64,000 nt of DNA from Clostridium saccharoperbutylacetonicum N1-4(HMT) (GCF_000340885.1 NC_020291.1:5145001-5209000); one strand, 5' to 3'; positions 29,601 through 38,266 are shown, counted from the first letter of the stretch. Notes: a model not told the origin generated them from the sequence alone. Translations and numbers: made by a program.

Positions 29601-29693
29601 TTTTTGATAATTTGTATACCCTAAAATAGTGAGAGCAATCATAATAACTGTTACAAATACAGGTCTTTTAATACTAATATTAGCTATATTCAT
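26604..29693 (-). CDS. RND-family multidrug efflux pump (AcrB/SwrC-like)
   Basis: 1029 residues, full length for an HAE1 RND pump. TM1 (about 10-28) begins the protein. The porter-domain motif EPGATPQELETKVAKKVEDA lies near residues 51-70, and the proton-relay pair D399-D400 in TM4 (GLLIDDAIVVIEN). The second half repeats the pattern with a GIVMLLGLVSKNGILLIDA motif. It is a proton-driven exporter of amphiphilic compounds. The adaptor gene ends 12 bases upstream and a TolC-like gene follows, so the operon encodes a tripartite-type system. B. subtilis SwrC is the nearest functional analogue I recall; the substrate is unknown. Confidence 0.94.
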   Translation of the reverse strand: MNIANISIKRPVFVTVIMIALTILGYTNYQKLVLNDMPNADIPYVSVVVTEPGATPQELETKVAKKVEDAVQKISGVDTITTTVTSGMSQTTIGFELSKDSEVAAQEVRDKVSSIVGQLPTDANDPVISKFDMSASSILSIAVYGLDDNQVLSDVVDNTIKPKLYTISGIGSVDVSGEDTREIHIKLDNDKLLSHGLTASQVIGSIKNDNIDQSSGKVVDGNNEISITTNSKIQKVEDLKNVLIKNNKGTEIRLNDIATIEDSVQERTSQAYYQGNKSIGINIVKQSGANTVEVAENVKKIISQIKGSLPEGVQVDIVSDNSASIQRTVDSVQETIIEGCALAVIIVFLFLNEWESTLISALSLPISIITTFICMKLMNFSLNTMSLMGLSLAVGLLIDDAIVVIENIVRHLHMGKGPLEAAREATSEIGFAVIATTSAVIAVFLPIAMIEGILGKYFIEFAMTIVFSMAVSLFVSFTLVPMMSSRMLKAERKESKTFIGKFFKSFNKKFDSLSKKYANFLTKALKHRLIILIACALMFVVSLGLASTLGFAMMPTTDNGQVTVNVNFDAGITLDIANQKNKQFEEIIKSKYPEVKSMYSNVSKSKTSIKLELTDKTQRKDSSRQIAEKLRADLSGIPGTQVTVAAASMGGGGGSKDVTYNLVSDDREKLQAFANKIKEEMAKDPNARDVSSNDKSGTPVAKIDVDRDKAADLGVNSSDVANTLGILFNGSTVTKYDGGKDRYDVKVFLDEGQRKNLSDLDGIYVSGTNNTQVPIKQVTKKVIGTTSSELHRYGRQGQIEISCNVSGTPSGTFQNKYLQKIKSELPAGVSLSLGGTNQMMQKSMVSLVQAIILSILFLYLVMAAQFESFIDPGAIMFALPLAIIGAMLGLFAFGNEITMPALIGIVMLLGLVSKNGILLIDAAKERMNEGMPIREALREAGLVRLRPIIMTTLAMIFGMLPSAVSNKTGSEMSAPMSQAIIGGLITATILTLVVVPIAYTLLDDLKKKFVRLKSKKSSKVPKEESNLNL

Positions 29694-29705
29694 TTATTCT
29701 CCCTC

Positions 29706-30938
29706 CTATTTAGAAACATCTTTTGCAGAATCACCATTTGATGAATTATCACTTGTACTAGAAGTTACATCTATTGTATCTCCATCTTGTAAAGTTCCTG
29801 TATTAGAACAGATGATTTGATCTCCATCCTTTACACCATCATCTATTTCTACATTGTTATCATCAGTTTCTCCAATTTTAACTTTTTCCTTTTTAGCTTT
29901 TCCATTATCATTTATAAAAACTGAATAATTTCCCTCTGTTCCAACTAGTGCATTTATTGGTACTGTTATAATTTGAGTCTTTTCTGAACTTAGAAGTTCT
30001 GCTTTTGCATAAACTCCTGGATATAATGACTTATCACTATTATCTATTTTTATCTTACAATTAAAAACTCTTGTTGTTGTATCAGCCAATGCCTCTATGT
30101 TTTGTATTGCACCGTCATATGCTTTGTCATTTCCTTCTATTTTGACAGTTGCGGCTTGTCCAGCTTTTATACTGCTTATTTTTTCCTGTGGCACTTGTAT
30201 TGTTGCATATACTGAAGATATATCATTAACCTTAGCAAGTGCTCCCCCTGGAGATACCATTTGTCCTACACTCAAAGCTTTGTCGCTTATAACTCCACTT
30301 ATAGGTGCTTTAAGGACTGTATTAGCTAAATCACTTTGATATTTTGCTATAGACACATTTTGTGATTCTAAATTTGCTTTTGCAGTTTCAATACTTGCCT
30401 CTCCTGTATTATAGTCTGCTTTAGCATTATTTAAAGCTTTCTCTGCTGCTTCAAGATCAGTTTGTGATATAGCTTTACCATCAAAAAGAGTTTTCTGTCT
30501 GTTATAAGTACGCTGAGCATCATCTAAATTAATTTGAAGTTTTTGCAATGATACTTGCGCAGAATTTAATTGTTGTTGTATTACTTGCAATTGTGCTTGT
30601 GCTGAGTTAATACTATTTTGTATATCTTGATTATCTAATGTTGCTATTATATCACCGGCATTTACATATTTACCATTTTCTATAGCTACAGAAATAACCT
30701 TTGCTGATATCTTACTTGTAACTACACCTTGTTGATATGCTTCTAACGTTGCCTTATATGTATCACCATTATTTTTTTCTACCGATTTTGCTGTTTTTAC
30801 TTCAACAGCCGTTTTGCTTTCTGTTGCTACAGTATTAACCGTTTTAGCATTTGAAGCCATTTTATTCTTAACAACTATAGCGCTCACTACTGCAATAATA
30901 AGAACAGCACATATAACTATTTTTTTTACGTTCTTCAT
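29706..30938 (-). CDS. RND efflux periplasmic-adaptor-type (MFP/HlyD) subunit
   Basis: 410 residues from ATG 30938 (site AGGGGGG); the open frame from TTG 30956 runs through this site. An N-terminal membrane anchor (about 6-23, KIVICAVLIIAVVSAIVV) is followed by a lipoyl/biotinyl half motif (KISAKVISVAIENGKYVNAG), a long alpha-hairpin (about 110-190), the second lipoyl half (VLKAPISGVISDKALSVGQ), a beta-barrel domain and an acidic Ser/Asp-rich tail. It links the pump to its exit duct. First gene of the operon, facing a two-component system across about 250 bases. Confidence 0.92.
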   Translation of the reverse strand: MKNVKKIVICAVLIIAVVSAIVVKNKMASNAKTVNTVATESKTAVEVKTAKSVEKNNGDTYKATLEAYQQGVVTSKISAKVISVAIENGKYVNAGDIIATLDNQDIQNSINSAQAQLQVIQQQLNSAQVSLQKLQINLDDAQRTYNRQKTLFDGKAISQTDLEAAEKALNNAKADYNTGEASIETAKANLESQNVSIAKYQSDLANTVLKAPISGVISDKALSVGQMVSPGGALAKVNDISSVYATIQVPQEKISSIKAGQAATVKIEGNDKAYDGAIQNIEALADTTTRVFNCKIKIDNSDKSLYPGVYAKAELLSSEKTQIITVPINALVGTEGNYSVFINDNGKAKKEKVKIGETDDNNVEIDDGVKDGDQIICSNTGTLQDGDTIDVTSSTSDNSSNGDSAKDVSK

Positions 30939-31078
30939 TTTTACCCCCCTAGTCAAATAAATTAACTTAGTATCAATTCATGATCTTGTTTATTTTTACA
31001 TTATCTCCTACATATTATATATATTTTTTGGCATATTCTCCATAGTTAAATTTTATTTGTTAATTTGCCTTTATAATA

Positions 31079-31092
31079 GTTACTTTAGTTAC
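31079..31092. promoter_or_regulatory. Candidate response-regulator operator, site 1
   Basis: GTTACTTTAGTTAC, a near-perfect 6-2-6 palindrome (consensus of the two copies GTTACTTTAGTAAC) in the divergent control region. Confidence 0.5.
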
Positions 31093-31102
31093 CAAAATTT
31101 AT

Positions 31103-31116
31103 ATGACTTTAGTAAC
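31103..31116. promoter_or_regulatory. Candidate response-regulator operator, site 2
   Basis: ATGACTTTAGTAAC, the second copy, 24 bp centre to centre from site 1. It ends about 22 bases before a TATAAT box preceding the kinase gene, so it lies near that promoter's -35 region. The ACT-N2-AGT core recalls LiaR/VraR-type sites. Confidence 0.5.
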
Positions 31117-31186
31117 ATATTTTCAAATAGGATAAATGTTATAATATAAATATGACATTTGAACTGAAGTAGGTGATATTAATAAA

Positions 31187-32359
31187 ATGATAAACTCAAA
31201 AAAATATATTTCTATCATGAAATATATTACTTGTATAATAATCTTTGTATCAATGTATATAAATACTTATATTGAATACTCAAATCACTATATTGATATG
31301 ATCTCATGCTTTCTTCTTATCACAATCATAATTATCAATACATATTTTATAGATTTAAAATCAAAATATCCAAAGAAATTTTTTTATATTCTATTATTTA
31401 TTACTATTTGTATTTCATCAATACTTCAATATTCTTTGCCTGGAATAAATACCGCTAGTTATAGTTATGTCTTATTGGTATATATCTTTAAAGAACAGAA
31501 AAATAAAATGAAAATGTTTTTACCAATACACTTTATCTTATTTTTTACCACTACTTATTTTGTCCTTTTAAGACGAAATGGAATTACTATTTCACTTCAA
31601 TTATTTATAATGTGTGTTATACTATTATCTTATCTCGGTTTTTCTGGTATGTTATACAGCATAAGAACTCTAGAAATAGAAAAAGAAGAAGTAAAACAAT
31701 TAAATTCAAAACTTAAATTAGCTAACATAAAATTGCAAGAATATGCACTAAATATAGAGGAAGTAGCAACTTCTAGAGAAAGAACAAGGGTTGCTCAAGA
31801 ACTTCATGATTCATTAGGACATTCTCTAATGGCACTTGCGATGCATCTTGAATTTGCAAAAAAAATATGTAATACAAAACCTCAAAAAGTTGAAGAAGTA
31901 TTATCACAATCTGAAAAAATAGCAAAATCAAGTATTAATGATCTTCGAAAAGCCGTTACTGTACTAAATTCAGAAGTTGAAATAACTAATTTTAATGAGG
32001 CAATAAAAAAACTCATAGATAATTTTTATTTATTTAGTAACATTCAAATTACTTATAATAAAAATGAAGAAATTGAAACTTTAAGTCCAATTATAAAAAC
32101 TTCATTTTATAAAACCATTCAAGAATCTATAACTAATAGTTTGAGGCATGGTAACGCAACAGAAATTAATGTAAAAATAAAGAAAAGTGATCAAGATTTA
32201 GAACTTACTGTTACAGATAATGGGATAGGTTGTAATAATATAGTTAAATCAAATGGATTGAATGGTATTGAAAATAGAGTAACTGCCTTGGGTGGCTCAA
32301 CTTATTACTTCAGTCATAACGGTTTAGGTTTTGGCTTAAAAGTTTCTATTCCAATATAA
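31187..32359 (+). CDS. NarL-type sensor histidine kinase
   Basis: 390 residues. Five or six membrane helices (about 10-158) with short loops are followed by a coiled-coil linker (about 160-195), a HisKA_3 dimerisation domain with phospho-acceptor H207 (ELHDSLGH), and a HATPase domain with an N-box (SITNSLRHGNA) and G-box (DNGIGC). The membrane-embedded sensor and lack of an extracellular domain are like envelope-stress kinases (LiaS/DesK style). The response regulator follows by 20 bases. Divergent from the RND operon, which it probably controls. Confidence 0.92.
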   Translation: MINSKKYISIMKYITCIIIFVSMYINTYIEYSNHYIDMISCFLLITIIIINTYFIDLKSKYPKKFFYILLFITICISSILQYSLPGINTASYSYVLLVYIFKEQKNKMKMFLPIHFILFFTTTYFVLLRRNGITISLQLFIMCVILLSYLGFSGMLYSIRTLEIEKEEVKQLNSKLKLANIKLQEYALNIEEVATSRERTRVAQELHDSLGHSLMALAMHLEFAKKICNTKPQKVEEVLSQSEKIAKSSINDLRKAVTVLNSEVEITNFNEAIKKLIDNFYLFSNIQITYNKNEEIETLSPIIKTSFYKTIQESITNSLRHGNATEINVKIKKSDQDLELTVTDNGIGCNNIVKSNGLNGIENRVTALGGSTYYFSHNGLGFGLKVSIPI

Positions 32360-32379
32360 AAAGCGAGGTAAATATAATT

Positions 32380-33042
32380 ATGATAAATGTTATTTTAGTT
32401 GACGACCAAAAAATAGTTAGAGAAGGAATTAAAATGATTTTAAGCTTAGATGACGAAATAAAGGTTGTAAATGAAGCTGAAAATGGCAAGGAGCTTGTAG
32501 AGTTTCTAAAAACTAACGAATATCCTGATGTAATTCTTATGGATGTCAGAATGCCAATTATGGATGGTGTCCAAGCAACTAAAATCGTTAAAGAGAATTT
32601 TAAAAATATAAAAGTAATAATATTAACTACTTTTAATGAAGATGAGTATATATTTGATGGAATTAAAAATGGCGCTGATGGTTATATATTAAAGGATGCT
32701 GGGTCTGAGGAAATAATTAAAGCTATTAAAACAGCATATAGTGGAAATATACTTCTTAATCCTGAAGTGGCAACAAAAATAGTTAGGGCTTATACTGCAA
32801 TTTCAAGCGGCAAACAAACTTCAAGCCTTTTAAATGAAGAAAAAAAGAAATTAGAGATCCTTACAAAAAGAGAACTTGAGGTTGCAAAATTAGTTGCTCA
32901 AGGAAAAAGTAACAAAGAGATTTGCCTTGAACTTTTCATAACAGAAGGAACAGTAAAAAACTATTTAACAAAAATCTTTGAAAAATTAGAATTAGCAAGT
33001 AGAACTGAATTAGCACTCTTAATTAATCAAACCAATATATAA
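32380..33042 (+). CDS. NarL/LuxR-family response regulator
   Basis: 220 residues. Receiver domain 1-120 with acidic pocket D8-D9, phospho-acceptor D55 (VILMDVRMP) and K105-like lysine (YILKDAG). C-terminal LuxR helix-turn-helix (about 155-215; LTKRELEVAKLVAQGKSNKE, then EGTVKNYL). It is the cognate partner of the upstream kinase. The paired GTTACTTTAGTAAC-type palindromes between the kinase and efflux operons are the likely binding sites. Confidence 0.94.
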   Translation: MINVILVDDQKIVREGIKMILSLDDEIKVVNEAENGKELVEFLKTNEYPDVILMDVRMPIMDGVQATKIVKENFKNIKVIILTTFNEDEYIFDGIKNGADGYILKDAGSEEIIKAIKTAYSGNILLNPEVATKIVRAYTAISSGKQTSSLLNEEKKKLEILTKRELEVAKLVAQGKSNKEICLELFITEGTVKNYLTKIFEKLELASRTELALLINQTNI

Positions 33043-33051
33043 CAACAATTC

Positions 33052-33084
33052 CATAGCGATACTTAGAAGCAAAGTATTGCTATG
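33052..33084. terminator. Hairpin between convergent genes (weak terminator)
   Basis: A 13-bp stem with one G-U pair (33052-33064 with 33072-33084). It overlaps the stop codon of the DHH gene on minus and lies just after the response regulator. T tracts are short on both sides. Confidence 0.5.
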
Positions 33085-34045
33085 AAATTAAAATCCTATT
33101 TATTTTATCAACAAAAAGACTATATATTTTTTCTTCATTAAATTTAGAAATATCTTTTATTAAACCACCAGCCATATCTGCATGACCCCCTCCAAATCCA
33201 ATTCCATTTAATACATCTTGAATAATAATTGCAGCATTTAACTCACTTTTCTCGCTTCTTATAGAAAAATTTATAACTTCATTATTTTTTGCACATAAAA
33301 TCACAAAATTCACTTCCTGCAATGATAATGCAAAATCTCCAAGAATTCCAAGTAAATTTTGATCACATCCTTTATCAAAATAGCAGAAAGCTATAGTTGA
33401 ATTGAATTGGATATTAGAAATCAAAAACTTATAAAAGTTCAAATCCTCTATTCTAATATAGTTCCTAAGTATTGAATTAACTAATTTTATGTCAGCTTTC
33501 ATATATAAACAATTAAATGCATTTACATCTTCTTCTGATACTCCTCTTGAAAGATGCGCTGTATCCATATTTAATCCAATCATAAGGGCAGTTGCTACAT
33601 CTTTAGATATATTCTTTTCAAGTTCTTTGTAATATGTGTAAATAATAGTTGAGCAAGAACCATAATTTTTTCTTATATCAACATACTTAATGTTTTCAGG
33701 ATCTTTAACCTCGTGATGATCAATCACGAGTATTTCTTCCCCATTCAAATCATCAACATTGCTGTTTCCTTTGCAACCATCAACTATTATTATTTTATCT
33801 TCTTTGCATATATTAAATTCTTCATATTTACTAATTTTTATTTGCAGAACCTCAATCATTTTTGTGAGTGAATCTCGTTGAATTTCACCTTTATATATGA
33901 TATTAGTTTCAATCCCAAATCCAAGCAAAAGTCTGCTTAACCCAAATGCTGATGCCACTGCATCATGATCGGGAAAATTATGTGTTTGTATGAAAATTCT
34001 TTTTGCATTTTTTAGTTCATTAATTAAAGCTATAATTTGAAACAT
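33080..34045 (-). CDS. DHH-family phosphoesterase (NrnA-like)
   Basis: 321 residues. DHH domain with the first metal motif FPDHDAVAS, a VDGC segment and the DHH signature VIDHHE, then a C-terminal DHHA1 domain with the GFGGGHADMAGG motif. NrnA-type enzymes degrade very short RNAs, pAp or linear dinucleotides with Mn2+. The C-terminal substrate motif and length fit that group, but related DHH proteins act on other phosphoesters. AAGGAGG precedes ATG 34045. Monocistronic. Confidence 0.85.
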   Translation of the reverse strand: MFQIIALINELKNAKRIFIQTHNFPDHDAVASAFGLSRLLLGFGIETNIIYKGEIQRDSLTKMIEVLQIKISKYEEFNICKEDKIIIVDGCKGNSNVDDLNGEEILVIDHHEVKDPENIKYVDIRKNYGSCSTIIYTYYKELEKNISKDVATALMIGLNMDTAHLSRGVSEEDVNAFNCLYMKADIKLVNSILRNYIRIEDLNFYKFLISNIQFNSTIAFCYFDKGCDQNLLGILGDFALSLQEVNFVILCAKNNEVINFSIRSEKSELNAAIIIQDVLNGIGFGGGHADMAGGLIKDISKFNEEKIYSLFVDKINRILIS

Positions 34046-34332
34046 TTTAATATGCCTCCTTATGTAAATTAATATATAAACTTAAGATTTATATATTATC
34101 TTTTAGAAAATTTTAATCCTTTTTTCAACCATCAATGGATATATTCCATATAATCAACCAAAATTCCTTTAAAATCTCTCAATAAAATTCATTATATCCT
34201 TTTTTCATTTTCACTTTAATGGAAATTGTGAGTACTTTTAATTTTATTTATCAAGAGTTATAATTCAAATATGCAATAAAACAATATTTTTCACAACAAT
34301 AAATTTAATATATTTTTAAAGGATGTGCTGTT

Positions 34333-34839
34333 ATGTCAAATTTTTTTACTGAAAATATACAAGAAGGAATGAATTATTTACACAAACACGGTGCTTTTCT
34401 TACAGCTAAAGCTGGAGATATTACCAATACTATGACTATCTCTTGGGGGAATATAGGTTTTCAGTGGAATAGACCAGTATTTACTGTTCTAGTTAGAAAA
34501 TCAAGATATACACATGATCTAATTGAAAAGGCTAATGAATTTACTGTAAGTATACCTCTAACTGATAAAATGAAGTCTCAATTGGCACTATGTGGAAGTA
34601 AATCAGGTAGAGATATAAATAAGTTAGATGCAGCTAATTTAATACTATGCAACGGAAAAACTTTAAGCACTCCTGTAATAGAGGATTGTGAACTTCATTA
34701 TGAATGTAAAATTGTATATAAACAAGAAATGAATTCTGACCTTTTAGATTCAGATATTAAAGCTTCTTTCTATGGTGAAGATGATTATCATACAATTTAT
34801 GTTGGTGAAATAGTTGACTGCTATAAAATTGAAAAATAA
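34333..34839 (+). CDS. Flavin reductase-like FMN-binding protein
   Basis: 168 residues, split beta-barrel of the flavin-reductase-like family. Visible: FLTAKAGDITNTMTISWG near the N-terminus, the flavin-binding RPVFTVLVRKSRYTHDLI, EFTVSIPL, CGSKSGRDINK, and HTIYVGEIVDC at the end. Members reduce free FMN/FAD with NAD(P)H or act as FMN electron carriers in anaerobes. AAAGGATG precedes ATG 34333. It stands alone between the DHH gene and the glycyl-radical operon; partner unknown. Confidence 0.87.
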   Translation: MSNFFTENIQEGMNYLHKHGAFLTAKAGDITNTMTISWGNIGFQWNRPVFTVLVRKSRYTHDLIEKANEFTVSIPLTDKMKSQLALCGSKSGRDINKLDAANLILCNGKTLSTPVIEDCELHYECKIVYKQEMNSDLLDSDIKASFYGEDDYHTIYVGEIVDCYKIEK

Positions 34840-34846
34840 TTACAAT

Positions 34847-34892
34847 AAGAGAACCTGTTATGTTTTAAATTCTAAACACTTCAGGTCCTCTT
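34847..34892. terminator. Weak hairpin between convergent genes
   Basis: AAGAGAACCTG (from 34847) pairs with CAGGTCCTCTT (34882-34892), one mismatch, with a long loop and no clear T tract. It is a possible end signal for the flavin reductase gene or the aldolase operon. Confidence 0.3.
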
Positions 34893-34907
34893 CGTAAAGA
34901 TTAATTT

Positions 34908-35585
34908 CTATAAATCAGCAATGGACACTTTTCCAAATACAGCTTCCCAATCCTTTGAAAAATCGTCAACTGCTTTTTCAATTGCTGGCATTTTTAAAGC
35001 ATCAAGTAAAATTTCAGGTGCCATTGTTGCTGTTTGTGCCCCAGCTGCAAAGGAATCATTTACCTGACCTATATTTTTAAAGCTTGCAGCAAGTATTTTA
35101 GTTGAATAATTATATTTTTCAATCATATCTGCAAAAGCTTTTATGACCTCACGCGGATTAATATTCATATTTTCCATCCGATTAAAATATGGTGCTATAA
35201 AATCTGCTCCTGCTTCCATAGCTAATAATCCTTGCGCAGTTGTATAAATTGCAGTTGCTGTTATTGCTACTCCTTGAGCTTTTAAAATTTTTATTGCTTT
35301 TAACCCTTCTGCATTAACAGGAATTTTAATGCATACCTTGTTATCAATATTCTCTAAAATAGCCTTTGCTTCTTTTAAGATTCCTTCACAATCTTCTGCA
35401 ACAACTTGAATATGAAGAGTCTTTTCTATACCTATTATTTCACGAATCTTCCTAAAGTGATTAAAAAAATTAATTTTACCTTCTTTTTTAATTATGCTTG
35501 GATTACTTGTGATCCCTGCAATAGGAAAAATTTCAACTCCCATTTTAATCATTTCAATATTGGCTGTATCTAACATATATTCCAT
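34908..35585 (-). CDS. Fructose-6-phosphate aldolase / transaldolase-like protein (FSA family)
   Basis: 225 residues, the single-domain TIM-barrel subfamily of transaldolases (E. coli FsaA/FsaB about 220). Conserved residues: D6 (MLDTAN), N28 (TSNPS), Schiff-base K87 (CIKIPV), the ITATAIYT and ADFIAPYFNR stretches. FsaA and FsaB cleave fructose 6-phosphate or 1-deoxyfructose 6-phosphate to glyceraldehyde 3-phosphate and hydroxyacetone. It lies 36 bases after the glycyl radical enzyme gene in the same operon, as in E. coli fsaA-ybiW loci. That context makes the 1-deoxyfructose 6-phosphate role most likely. Confidence 0.9.
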   Translation of the reverse strand: MEYMLDTANIEMIKMGVEIFPIAGITSNPSIIKKEGKINFFNHFRKIREIIGIEKTLHIQVVAEDCEGILKEAKAILENIDNKVCIKIPVNAEGLKAIKILKAQGVAITATAIYTTAQGLLAMEAGADFIAPYFNRMENMNINPREVIKAFADMIEKYNYSTKILAASFKNIGQVNDSFAAGAQTATMAPEILLDALKMPAIEKAVDDFSKDWEAVFGKVSIADL

Positions 35586-35621
35586 TCAAATTCTCTCCTT
35601 ACTATTTAATCAACTAACTTC

Positions 35622-38033
35622 TTATAAAGCTTGTTCAGTTCTTTCAATTATGTCATCTTGAGTTTGCTTAGATAATACATTGAAAAATGCACTATATCCT
35701 GCAACTCTAACAATTAAATCTCTATATTTTTCTGGATTTTTTTGAGCATCAAGCAAGGTATCTCTTGATACTACATTGTATTGTACATGAAATCCTTCCA
35801 ATCGATTAAAGAAAGTTCTTATCAATGCAATTAATTTCATTCTATCTTCTTCCTTTGCTAGCATTTGAGGGGTAACCTTTTGGTTTAATAATACTCCACC
35901 GGTTATATCATGAGTTGGTAATTTAGAAACTGACTTAAACACTGCTGTAGGGCCATTTTTATCCATTGCATGAGAAGGTGAGCATCCTTCTGCTAAAGGC
36001 TCCCCTGCCTTTCTTCCATCTGGAGTTGCCATAGTTCCAGCTCCTTGTGGTACATTTGCTGAAATTGACGAAGTTCCTGCATAATAGGTACCTCCAATTG
36101 GTCCTCTTCCATATCTAGTATTTTTATATTTCTTTATTTCATCGATGTAGATATCATAAGCTTCTTTTAATAACAAATCTATATAATCATCATCATTTCC
36201 ATATTTCGGTGCTTCATCAACTAGTATTTCTTGAATCTTTTTATATTCCTCTCCTTCAAAATTATTAATTAATGAATCCCATAACTGTGCTGGAGTAAAA
36301 TTTTTATCTTCAAAAACGCACTTTTTAATTGCTGCAAGAGAATCACCAAGATTTGCAATCCCTACTTGAAGATCACTTATAAAATCATATACTGCTCCGC
36401 CTTCCTTTAAATTCAATCCTCTTTCAATGCAATCATCAGTTAAGGCTGAGCACAATACATCTGCTGTTACTTCTTCCAAAGCTAAATCTGCACAGCTATC
36501 AATTATTACACTATGTCTTGTAAATTCACGTATGATTTTCTCCCATGCTTTCATAACTTCTTCAAAAGAAGTCATATCTTTAAAATGTCCTACACCTTCA
36601 CAAAGCTTAATTCCAGACTCAGGATCAACTCCATTATTTAAAGCAATTAATAACGATTTAGGGAAATTCAAGAAACTCATACCAGTACATCTGTAACCCC
36701 ATTTACCTGGAACAGCTACTTCAACGCAGCCTATTGCACTATAATTATATGCATCTTTTTCTGCTACTCCTTTTTCTATAAATGATGAAATTATAACTTC
36801 ATCACTATTAAAAGCAGGCATGCCAAACCCTAATCTCACTACTTCTATGCACTCCTTCATAAAATCATCAGGTAATCCTCTATGATAACGCACTGTTAAA
36901 TTAGGTTGTGGCAATTTAGTCTGTGCAACACTTTTTAATATTAAATAACTTAATGGATTTACTGCATCTTTCTTATCTACAGTTTGTCCTCCAACTGTAA
37001 CATTTTGATACAAAGGACTTCCTGCACTAAAGCGTGTATGAGACCAGCTTCTTATTTTATTTATAGTAAAAGTCTTAAGCCATAAATTGGTTAATAGTTC
37101 AGTTGCACTAGCTTCATTGATTTTATTAGATTTCAAATCTTCTTTATAAAACGGATATAAATACTGATCCATTCTTCCATAGGAAAGTGAATGTCCATTA
37201 GATTCAATTTGCAAAATTAAGTGAATCATCCAAAGAGATTGTACTGCTTCGTGAAAAGTTTCAGCTGGATAATATGGAACTTTATTTAGTATTCTCGACA
37301 TTTCAACCAGCTCTGCTTTTCTAGACGCATCAGTTTCTTTTCCCGCCATTTTAAGTGCTAAATCTGCATAACGTTTTGAAAAAACTACAACTGCTTCGAT
37401 TACAATTAAAATCGACCTATAAAAATATGATTTCTTTAAATTCCTATAGTCAGTGAGATCTAATTCTTTCATTTTTTTTTCTGTTCTTTCTTTGAAATTA
37501 ATCAATCCAAGTTTCAATACTTTTTCATAATTCACTGCTATATGAGCATCTCCTGAAGTAATATTTCCTTCTGCCTTTATTATTCCCAAATCATAAAAAA
37601 CTCTACTTTCAGCTGGCATTCCAGCAAGTCCTCTATCTTTTAAGGTTTTATGATCCCAAAATGGTGCAATTTCTCTTAAGACTTCTTTACTTTTCTCTGT
37701 AATATAAAATACATCTCCATCTCGTTTTTCAAATTCATCCAGTTCATCTATAACCCAATCCATAGCATATTCAGGAAAAATAGGTGCTGAACGATTAGAG
37801 GATGCTTGGTTACCTGCAATTAGTGTATCATCTTCAATAAATATACTCATATTTTCCAATATATTTTCTAAACATAGTGCTCTACGTAAAACCATAGGCT
37901 TATCTGCATGTTCACTATAGCTATCTGTAATAAGCTTTGCTCTTTCCACACAAACCATGGGTTTTGCATTTAATAATTCCTCTCTGAAATTGTGCATTCT
38001 TTTAGTTAATTCTCCAAAATGACTCACAACCAT
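35622..38033 (-). CDS. PflD/YbiW-type glycyl radical enzyme
   Basis: 803 residues. The glycyl radical site is G779 (RVAGYSAFF). The catalytic loop reads GCVEVAVPGKWGYRCTGMSF with C436 and E438. Pyruvate formate-lyase has two adjacent Cys here, so this is not PFL; the loop fits the PflD/YbiW group. E. coli YbiW and PflD were reported to open the ring of 1,5-anhydroglucitol 6-phosphate and 1,5-anhydromannitol 6-phosphate to 1-deoxyfructose 6-phosphate. The FSA gene directly downstream and the divergent activase match that gene set. The start is ATG 38033 or GTG 38027, which has better spacing to GGGAG. Substrate is inferred, not proven. Confidence 0.88.
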   Translation of the reverse strand: MVVSHFGELTKRMHNFREELLNAKPMVCVERAKLITDSYSEHADKPMVLRRALCLENILENMSIFIEDDTLIAGNQASSNRSAPIFPEYAMDWVIDELDEFEKRDGDVFYITEKSKEVLREIAPFWDHKTLKDRGLAGMPAESRVFYDLGIIKAEGNITSGDAHIAVNYEKVLKLGLINFKERTEKKMKELDLTDYRNLKKSYFYRSILIVIEAVVVFSKRYADLALKMAGKETDASRKAELVEMSRILNKVPYYPAETFHEAVQSLWMIHLILQIESNGHSLSYGRMDQYLYPFYKEDLKSNKINEASATELLTNLWLKTFTINKIRSWSHTRFSAGSPLYQNVTVGGQTVDKKDAVNPLSYLILKSVAQTKLPQPNLTVRYHRGLPDDFMKECIEVVRLGFGMPAFNSDEVIISSFIEKGVAEKDAYNYSAIGCVEVAVPGKWGYRCTGMSFLNFPKSLLIALNNGVDPESGIKLCEGVGHFKDMTSFEEVMKAWEKIIREFTRHSVIIDSCADLALEEVTADVLCSALTDDCIERGLNLKEGGAVYDFISDLQVGIANLGDSLAAIKKCVFEDKNFTPAQLWDSLINNFEGEEYKKIQEILVDEAPKYGNDDDYIDLLLKEAYDIYIDEIKKYKNTRYGRGPIGGTYYAGTSSISANVPQGAGTMATPDGRKAGEPLAEGCSPSHAMDKNGPTAVFKSVSKLPTHDITGGVLLNQKVTPQMLAKEEDRMKLIALIRTFFNRLEGFHVQYNVVSRDTLLDAQKNPEKYRDLIVRVAGYSAFFNVLSKQTQDDIIERTEQAL

Positions 38034-38059
38034 TCTCCCTTCACTTAAATCATATTTTC

Positions 38060-38071
38060 TTTCATTTGAAA
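38060..38071. promoter_or_regulatory. DeoR operator candidate, site 1
   Basis: TTTCATTTGAAA, palindromic except for the two central bases, in the untranslated leader of the glycyl radical enzyme gene, downstream of its -10 box. Confidence 0.6.
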
Positions 38072-38096
38072 CTATATTCTTTTCTTTTATAATTTA

Positions 38097-38124
38097 ATTA
38101 TATATTCAAATTATCATTTGTCAA
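38097..38124 (-). promoter_or_regulatory. Promoter of glycyl radical enzyme operon
   Basis: TTGACA (complement of 38119-38124), 16-base spacer, TATAAT (complement of 38097-38102): a full-consensus pair on the minus strand, flanked by palindromes on both sides. Confidence 0.8.
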
Positions 38125-38132
38125 CATTATAG

Positions 38133-38144
38133 TTTCATTCGAAA
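38133..38144. promoter_or_regulatory. DeoR operator candidate, site 2
   Basis: TTTCATTCGAAA, just upstream of the -35 box and 73 bp (about seven helical turns) from site 1, a spacing that would permit looping. Confidence 0.55.
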
Positions 38145-38170
38145 GTAATTTTGTATTTTTCAAAACAAAA

Positions 38171-38222
38171 AGTGAAAAATACACAGGATATAATTTTTAA
38201 ATAAAATATCATATCCTGTGTA
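38171..38222 (-). terminator. Terminator of deoR-type gene
   Basis: A 12-bp perfect stem (38180-38191 with 38211-38222), then ATTTTT on the minus strand. It insulates the regulator from the downstream glycyl radical enzyme operon. Confidence 0.8.
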
Positions 38223-38266
38223 TCTCTTGTTTTCTTTTATTATGCTACTTTTCTTTCTACAATGTA

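Noticed and set aside
35622..38033. Pyruvate formate-lyase
   Set aside because: PFL has two adjacent catalytic Cys; this loop has one (GCVEV) and the KWGYRCTG signature of the PflD/YbiW group.
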